From Candidatus Cloacimonadota bacterium (lineage in GTDB: Bacteria; Cloacimonadota; Cloacimonadia; JGIOTU-2), in contig DRBZ01000006.1 in the NCBI GenBank assembly GCA_011043895.1, positions 1 through 35,425 of the forward strand: a stretch of 35,425 nt of DNA, written 5' to 3'. The position numbers and the translations under genes are program-made. The notes beneath the pieces are model-generated. The model was not told the origin of the DNA and made no database searches. It saw only the letters and a list, made by a program, of their open reading frames with translations. Shown one piece after another: positions 32,364-35,425 of the stretch (the first letter of the stretch is position 1; every line of letters starts with the position of its first letter).

Positions 32364-32637
32364 TAAAGAATCACAGGAGTATAAGGAAGCAAAAGCTCGA
32401 GTTGATGAGTTACGAGGATTCTGGTCACATTTTGTGGTTTACCTGATTGTTAATGCAGGATTGTTGATCATTAATCTTATTACAAGTCCTCATCAATTGT
32501 GGTTTTATTGGCCTCTGATAGGTTGGGGAATTGGTTTATTTGCACATGGTTTTCATGTTTTCGGAGCTCAGAGAATCATGGGTAAGGATTGGGAAGAACG
32601 GAAGATCAAGAAATATATGGAAAGAAAAACAAAATAA
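32353..32637 (+). CDS. Small 2TM-domain membrane protein
   Basis: MEFDKESQEYKEAKARVDELRGFWSHFVVYLIVNAGLLIINLITSPHQLWFYWPLIGWGIGLFAHGFHVFG; AAGGAG upstream of ATG 32353; overlaps the MscS 3' end. Confidence 0.8.
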   Translation: MEFDKESQEYKEAKARVDELRGFWSHFVVYLIVNAGLLIINLITSPHQLWFYWPLIGWGIGLFAHGFHVFGAQRIMGKDWEERKIKKYMERKTK

Positions 32638-32752
32638 CTTTGAGACCAGAGAAAAAGAGAAATATTAAACCTGGTCAAGAAATTAGTTGCGATATAGCAG
32701 ATAACATAATCCACAAAAAGGAAGTAAGATAAGTTATCTTATCTCAAGTAAA

Positions 32753-33484
32753 TTATGAGATGTTTTTCAACAATTTTTCAGCTTTGCTCAAGTCTTCCTC
32801 GGTATCTATCCCGAAACCCTTATAATCTATTACATTTACTCTAATTTTTACATTATTCTCCAGCAATCTGAGTTGCTCAAGTTTTTCAACTTTTTCCAAT
32901 GTAGATTGTTTCAATTTACTAAATCTTATAAGTGCTTCTTTTCTAAATGCATACACGCCGATATGTCCGAGATAGGTATAGTTTTCATCACCTCTTTTGT
33001 AAGGGATAACAGATCTGGAAAAATATAATGCATCTCCATCTTGATCACAGATAACCTTAACCCTATTGGGATTTTCAATATCTTCATTATTAGTAAGCTC
33101 ATGGGCTAATGTTGCAACTTGTATATTTTTATCCTCGAAGCAGCTAAGAAGTGATTGCAGTGCATATTTTGAAATGAATAATTCATCCCCCTGCACGTTA
33201 ACAAATAACTCTGCATTGATGTCTTGTGCGATTTCTGCAATACGGTCCGAACCAGAGTTATATTGTTTTTGTGATATTTTTACTATCCCACTAAAAGATT
33301 TCACCTCATCACTTATACGTTCGTCATCTGTAACTACGATCACGTCTTCGAAGAGTTTAGAATTACGGATATTGTTATAGATATGATTGATGAGCGTTTT
33401 GCCCGCTATTTTTCGTAAGGGTTTGCCAGGCAGACGTGTGGAGCCATACCTGCTTGGAATTATTGCAACTGACCTCTTTGTCAT
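32753..33484 (-). CDS. kdsB: 3-deoxy-manno-octulosonate cytidylyltransferase
   Basis: VAIIPSRYGSTRLPGKPLRKIAGKTLINHIYNN, VVTDDERI, ELFVNVQGDELFI, YFSRSVIPY, YLGHIGVYAFRKEAL, LEQLRLLENN. Confidence 0.95.
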   Translation of the reverse strand: MTKRSVAIIPSRYGSTRLPGKPLRKIAGKTLINHIYNNIRNSKLFEDVIVVTDDERISDEVKSFSGIVKISQKQYNSGSDRIAEIAQDINAELFVNVQGDELFISKYALQSLLSCFEDKNIQVATLAHELTNNEDIENPNRVKVICDQDGDALYFSRSVIPYKRGDENYTYLGHIGVYAFRKEALIRFSKLKQSTLEKVEKLEQLRLLENNVKIRVNVIDYKGFGIDTEEDLSKAEKLLKNIS

Positions 33485-34263
33485 TGTTGTAATTCTTTCA
33501 GATAGTCAGCTAATTTCTTAGCAACTTCTTCCGGATCACCTTCCAGCATCATGGTTTTCTTCTCATGAGAGGGAGTGAATATTTTCTCGACCCATGTTGG
33601 CGAGCCGTTCAAACCGACTCTTTTTTCATCCAGTTCCAGATCATCGAAAGTCCATACAGGTATTTCTGCTTTTTTGGCTTTCATCTTAGTTCGAAGTGAA
33701 GGCAGTCGCGGTTCATTAATATCTTTTACTACTGTTAGTGCGATTGGGAGATGTGATTCTACTATATCAAAGCCATCTTCCATCATTCGATGAGCTACGA
33801 TTTTTCCATCTTCGATAGAATCAATCTTTTTCACAAAAGCGATCTGAGGGATATCAAGATGGCATGCAACTCCTGGTCCAACCTGGGCAGTGTCACCATC
33901 AATTGCCTGTTTCCCAAAGAGAATGATGTCGAAATCACCAAGCTTCCGTATGGCAGAAGCAAGCGTGTAACTTGTTGCTAGTGTGTCAGATCCAGCAAAT
34001 CTCTTATCTGAAACAAGGATAGCATTATCCGCTCCGATAGCTATGGCTTCTCGTAATGCAATTTCTACTTGTGGAGGTCCCATACTCAGTACAGTTACAG
34101 TTCCACCATGTGCTTCTCTGATACGAATTCCTTCTTCCAGCGCGTACATATCAAAGGGATTTATGATACTTTCCACACCTTCACGAATAAGTGTATTGTG
34201 TTCGGGATTTATCTTTATATCCGTTGTATCCGGAACCTGTTTTATACATACGATAATATTCAT
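33481..34263 (-). CDS. etfB: Electron transfer flavoprotein beta subunit
   Basis: MNIIVCIKQVPDTTDIKINPEHNTLIREGVESIINPFDMYALEEGIRI ... DIILFGKQAIDGDTAQVGPGVACHL ... EPRLPSLRTKMKAKKAEIPVW. Confidence 0.95.
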   Translation of the reverse strand: MNIIVCIKQVPDTTDIKINPEHNTLIREGVESIINPFDMYALEEGIRIREAHGGTVTVLSMGPPQVEIALREAIAIGADNAILVSDKRFAGSDTLATSYTLASAIRKLGDFDIILFGKQAIDGDTAQVGPGVACHLDIPQIAFVKKIDSIEDGKIVAHRMMEDGFDIVESHLPIALTVVKDINEPRLPSLRTKMKAKKAEIPVWTFDDLELDEKRVGLNGSPTWVEKIFTPSHEKKTMMLEGDPEEVAKKLADYLKELQQ

Positions 34264-34271
34264 AATACTCC

Positions 34272-35345
34272 TTACAGCTCACCAATTAGTTTGTCGTCAG
34301 AACCGAGCAGTAACGTACACTTATTATTTAATGTAATATTCATGATTTCTACATTTTTTCCAATAATACTATCTCTAATCGTTCCCTCAACATTCTGGAT
34401 AATTGAATCCTCGAGCATGATCGAATCTTTTAATGTAGCATTTTTTATTCTCGTTCCGCTACCAATACAGGTATTCGGTTGTAGTATTGCATTCTCTAAT
34501 TCACAATTTTCTCCGATAACAACCGGACCCTGGAAATTGCACTTGCGAATCTTTGATCCTCTTCCAATATATAGCGCCCCATCGATAATCGAATCTTCGT
34601 CGAGATCGCTATCGCCAGAGATGTGCCAGCCGTTGAGTTTTCCACAGAAAAATTTGTTTGCATCTATGATATCTTTAGGTTTACCTGTATCGAGCCATTT
34701 GCCTTTTAGTATCTCTCCTTTTATGGTAAGACCTTTATCAATTAATCCTTGAATCGCATCAGTGATCTCATATTCTCCACGCCAGGAAGGTTTGAGTTCA
34801 TCGATCGCTTGAAAGACATCCTTATCAAAAATATACACGCCAGCAATTGCAAGATTTGATGGGGGATTTTTCGGTTTTTCCACTACTTTGATCATAGTGT
34901 CATCTTTAAGTACTGCAATGCCAAATCGTTGTGGCTCATCAACCTCTTTCAATATAATAATACTTGAGGGCTTCTCTTCGTTGTATCTGTGCACGAGATT
35001 AGTAAGATCATCTTCAAATATATTGTCTCCAAGAAATACCATGAACGGTTCATCTCCAACAAAATCCTGTCCCATTTTCACTGCATGTGCAAGACCTTTG
35101 GGAGTATCCTGAACAATATATGTTATTTTAGCTCCAAGCTGTGAGCCATCTCCCACCTTTTCTCTGACTTGCTCTTGCTTGTAACCGACGATCAATCCAA
35201 TTTCCGTAATGCCAAGATTAACAAGTTTCTTTATTATGTGATATACAATTGGAGTATTGGCAAGAGGAAGAATGTGTTTGGGCATAGAATAGGTAAGCGG
35301 TTGTAAGCGTGTTCCTTTTCCAGCGCAAAGGATCAATGCTTTCAT
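34272..35345 (-). CDS. Glucose-1-phosphate thymidylyltransferase-like nucleotidyltransferase with left-handed beta-helix C-terminus
   Basis: MKALILCAGKGTRLQPLTYSMPKHILPLANTPIVYHIIKKL ... FLGDNIFEDDL; hexapeptide-like C-terminal repeats. Start at 35345 with GGAGG RBS; the track start is further upstream. Confidence 0.88.
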   Translation of the reverse strand: MKALILCAGKGTRLQPLTYSMPKHILPLANTPIVYHIIKKLVNLGITEIGLIVGYKQEQVREKVGDGSQLGAKITYIVQDTPKGLAHAVKMGQDFVGDEPFMVFLGDNIFEDDLTNLVHRYNEEKPSSIIILKEVDEPQRFGIAVLKDDTMIKVVEKPKNPPSNLAIAGVYIFDKDVFQAIDELKPSWRGEYEITDAIQGLIDKGLTIKGEILKGKWLDTGKPKDIIDANKFFCGKLNGWHISGDSDLDEDSIIDGALYIGRGSKIRKCNFQGPVVIGENCELENAILQPNTCIGSGTRIKNATLKDSIMLEDSIIQNVEGTIRDSIIGKNVEIMNITLNNKCTLLLGSDDKLIGEL

Positions 35346-35425
35346 AGAAAAACCTCCAGAATGAGCTTTTGTTTTCGACATTTGATAAACAATGAATCAG
35401 CATGTCAATGATTAATCGAACAAAA

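Noticed and set aside
32638-32752. Inverted-repeat-like AGATAAGTTATCTTATCT between convergent genes
   Set aside because: Short overlapping AT-rich palindrome without a clear GC stem and T-tract; not called as a terminator.
34069-34752. 227-aa + strand ORF
   Set aside because: Antisense to etfB and the nucleotidyltransferase gene, spanning their junction; low-complexity Ser/Ile/Phe-rich translation.

Overview
This AT-rich window carries mostly housekeeping genes from a Gram-negative (kdsB, rseP and secA present), T9SS-type bacterium. Gene content and order suggest the FCB group, possibly Cloacimonadota-like; that placement is inference. Left to right: a decayed fragment of a secreted beta-helix/T9SS-sorted protein; a large C25 (gingipain-like) protein with a C-terminal sorting domain; tldD; a transglutaminase-like lipoprotein; aldehyde dehydrogenase (-); hflK-hflC; a divergent FmdE-like ORF (-); rplM-rpsI-rpsB-tsf-pyrH-frr; a 58-aa 2[4Fe-4S] ferredoxin absent from the ORF track; a DUF2723/TPR membrane protein; secA; topA; an ABC-type permease; rseP; tgt; a PorX-like response regulator-PglZ protein; tsaE; a phosphohexomutase; an MscS channel; a 2TM protein; and on the minus strand a sugar nucleotidyltransferase-etfB-kdsB operon. 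The strongest unusual signal is ribosomal protein S2 with a long charged tail ending in a canonical C2H2 zinc finger. Others are a six-Cys insertion in SecA, an FmdE-like ORF, a C25 protein lacking the usual catalytic His, and the T9SS-substrate pseudogene at the left edge. I saw no rRNA, tRNA, CRISPR array, transposase or recognisable defence island.
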